40,303 nucleotides of DNA from Stentor coeruleus (Eukaryota > Ciliophora > Heterotrichea > Heterotrichida > Stentoridae). Positions 38,776 to 40,303 of this stretch are shown one piece after another. A program made the translations under genes and the position numbers. The stretch lies in the NCBI GenBank assembly GCA_001970955.1, contig MPUH01000682.1, positions 1 through 40,303 on the forward strand, written 5' to 3'. How positions within the stretch are numbered: the first letter of the stretch is position 1; each line of letters begins with the position of its first letter. The notes under the pieces were generated by a model, which worked only from the letters and a program-made list of their open reading frames with translations, was not told the DNA's origin and ran no database searches.

Positions 38776-39064
38776 TTATGATTATTTAAAACATACTTCC
38801 ATAGTTTAACACAAATAATCTAGTTATTATTTCATATAATAATCACAACAGTAGGTATGATATTCAATCTCCAAAATCATTAAAACTTTCATATTACAAA
38901 AATCAAATCCTAAACTAAATTTTACCATAAAATCCTCCACAATCAAAACCATTTAAATCTTAAAGGCCAATTCCAAAAATTATCAACACCTTAAAACTCA
39001 AACATAACAAAATTTCCAAATCATTTTTCATAATAAAATTCTAATTAAAAATATATAAAAAAAA

Positions 39065-39598
39065 CTAGATATCAATATTCTCTGGTCTCAAACTCTGAGT
39101 ACTTTCTTTAACTTTCATCCAGTTAATTACTAGTTCCTCTACAATTTTTCCATAATTTACATAGTATTCTTCATTTTCACATAGTATGCTTATAGATAGT
39201 TCATTGTATTTTTTATTTATATCCTGTGGTGTATATCTTGTATAATCTCTATGTTTTTTTATCCACTTACGGCTTTTTATATAAAACCCAGGGTATTTTT
39301 CCTCAAGTTCAGCATCAAGTAGGCCAATATCAGCATTTGTAAAAGCTTTTGCCGCATAAGCGCAATATTTTATAAGTTTTTCTATTGGTTGGGTTGTTTT
39401 GTCAGCTAAAGCTTTTTCCATGATCAATACCCAAAAAGTAAACTCGAAGTCATTCATTTTCATGCTTAGGTACACGTCTATAAGTTTGTTTAACATATTT
39501 TCACCTGTTTGTGTATAAGCGTTTAGACCTTCACTGAATTTTTTAATCAAAAGAAAGCTTTTGAGCTTTATATCCTTAGAATTGACTAGTTGGTTCAT
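39065..39598 (-). CDS. Helical protein, 177 aa, unrecognised
   Basis: The frame opens with MNQLVNSKDIKLKSFLLIKK and codes a mixed-charge, mostly helical soluble protein with no signal peptide or membrane span. Phrases such as FEFTFWVLIMEKALADK and EEKYPGFYIKSRKWIKKHRD look like folded protein rather than spacer. Codon composition matches the neighbouring genes. I do not recognise the family. Confidence 0.6.
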   Translation of the reverse strand: MNQLVNSKDIKLKSFLLIKKFSEGLNAYTQTGENMLNKLIDVYLSMKMNDFEFTFWVLIMEKALADKTTQPIEKLIKYCAYAAKAFTNADIGLLDAELEEKYPGFYIKSRKWIKKHRDYTRYTPQDINKKYNELSISILCENEEYYVNYGKIVEELVINWMKVKESTQSLRPENIDI

Positions 39599-40230
39599 GC
39601 TATTTTTATATAAATTGGTATTTTTATACTTAATAAACCCTTAGAGTTTGTTTTTTAGATAGGTTTTTTGTTATGGTAAAAATTTGATTTAAGGATATTA
39701 TAAGAATTATTATAAGTTTTAGAATTTTACTTTATAAAATTTTTGGATATTATTGATACATGTTTATAAAATAAAGTATGGTTTTGATATGTGAATTTAA
39801 ATTATGCGTTTTGATATGCAATGGATAATTGAAGTTAGTTTGAAGGTATTTGGAAATTCAAAAATGATTTAGAAGATATTTATAAATATTAAGATGATTT
39901 ACAAGATACTTAGGAGGAAAGATATATTATTGTACTTGATTGAATGATATTTTTAATCACTATCGTGAGGTTTATTTTTAAGGTGTGATTACAAGGTGGA
40001 AGAGTAGCTTTTTGTGAAATATTTTTAGAGTTTTTAGGTTTGAAAGATGTAAATTTTTTAAAGTTTGGGTTTACATTAATTATACTATTGTCTAAAATCT
40101 AGGGATTATTTTTAAACATTTTATTCAATCTGTAGGTTTGAATAGAGGTGAATATGCTTTAAGAATTATTATCAAAAAATATAATTTTATAACTAAACCC
40201 TTATAAAATAACACCCATTAACGTCTTAAA
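39599..40230. other. AT-rich terminal spacer
   Basis: No gene was recognised. Short imperfect repeats of gat(t)ta(g/c)aagata occur at about 39865-39910. Confidence 0.4.
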
Positions 40231-40303
40231 TTAATGGCTTGACAATATTTTTCTAATAAAATTCTTTTGGACTATCTCCCTAAATCCTGCCAATTTCATT
40301 ATA
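40231..40303 (-). CDS. Possible gene 3' end entering from the right edge
   Basis: The minus strand is open from the edge for 23 codons (ending QKNFIRKILSSH) to a TAA. The stretch is slightly GC-richer than the spacer to its left. It is too short to prove coding. Confidence 0.25.
   Translation of the reverse strand, partial: IMKLAGFREIVQKNFIRKILSSH

Noticed and set aside
1..40303. CRISPR array or prokaryotic operons
   Set aside because: There are no regularly spaced repeats with unique spacers, no ribosome-binding sites, and introns are present.
1..40303. Variant nuclear code with TGA as Trp or TAA/TAG as Gln
   Set aside because: Intact genes end at all three stops at the expected family lengths, Trp is TGG, and stops in broken genes coincide with other damage.

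Overview
The window looks like macronuclear DNA of a heterotrich ciliate, most probably Stentor or a close relative. Three things in the sequence point there. First, at least five spliceosomal introns of exactly 15 nt (GTA...AG) can be placed by rejoining broken reading frames: one in a PP2C gene, three in a CLEC16A-like gene and one in a coiled-coil gene. Second, TAA, TAG and TGA all end genes, and tryptophan is TGG, so the nuclear code is standard. This argues against Blepharisma and Condylostoma. Third, genes are small and dense in very AT-rich spacers, and the gene set is typically ciliate (MORN, RCC1-like, FYVE, EF-hand, PP2C and PKA-like proteins). The organism is inferred; no rRNA or other marker is present.

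Layout. 1-2.1 kb: two tandem MORN-repeat genes (the first cut by the left edge), then a tandem-repeat spacer with an odd GC-richer insert. 3.2-6.7 kb: an RCC1-like gene whose 3' end overlaps a convergent saccharopine/lysine dehydrogenase gene. 7.7-8.9 kb: an intact IS1595/Merlin-type transposase gene, then an N flanked by a perfect 36-bp duplication that is probably an assembly join. 9.2-17.5 kb: ATG3, two tandem BT1-type transporters, a triosephosphate isomerase homologue with altered active-site residues, a short heptad-like repeat protein, a PKA-like kinase and a PP2C phosphatase. 17.5-19.6 kb holds no clear gene.

19.6-28.1 kb is a tandem segmental duplication with complementary decay. Copy 1 has TauE/SafE transporter 1, eIF2-beta, an Arb2-type hydrolase, a broken LITAF-like gene and a truncated S28 peptidase. 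Copy 2 has TauE/SafE transporter 2, a deletion that leaves only the tail of the Arb2 gene, then an intact LITAF-like gene and an intact S28 peptidase. A four-exon CLEC16A (FPL-domain) homologue follows. 30.8-40.3 kb holds small membrane proteins (one resembling the Ac45/VOA1 membrane segment), an EF-hand protein, a PH-FYVE protein, a spliced coiled-coil protein, a lipid-anchored MORN protein and an unrecognised protein. A possible gene end lies at the right edge.

Several products (ATG3, CLEC16A-like, FYVE, LITAF-like, S28 peptidase, Ac45-like) belong to families that act in autophagy or endolysosomes. Eukaryotic gene order rarely reflects function, so this is noted without a claim of co-regulation. 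I did not find a convincing new defence-like or mobile system. The most unusual items are the triosephosphate isomerase homologue, the dismantled duplication, the possibly domesticated transposase and the GC-richer insert.
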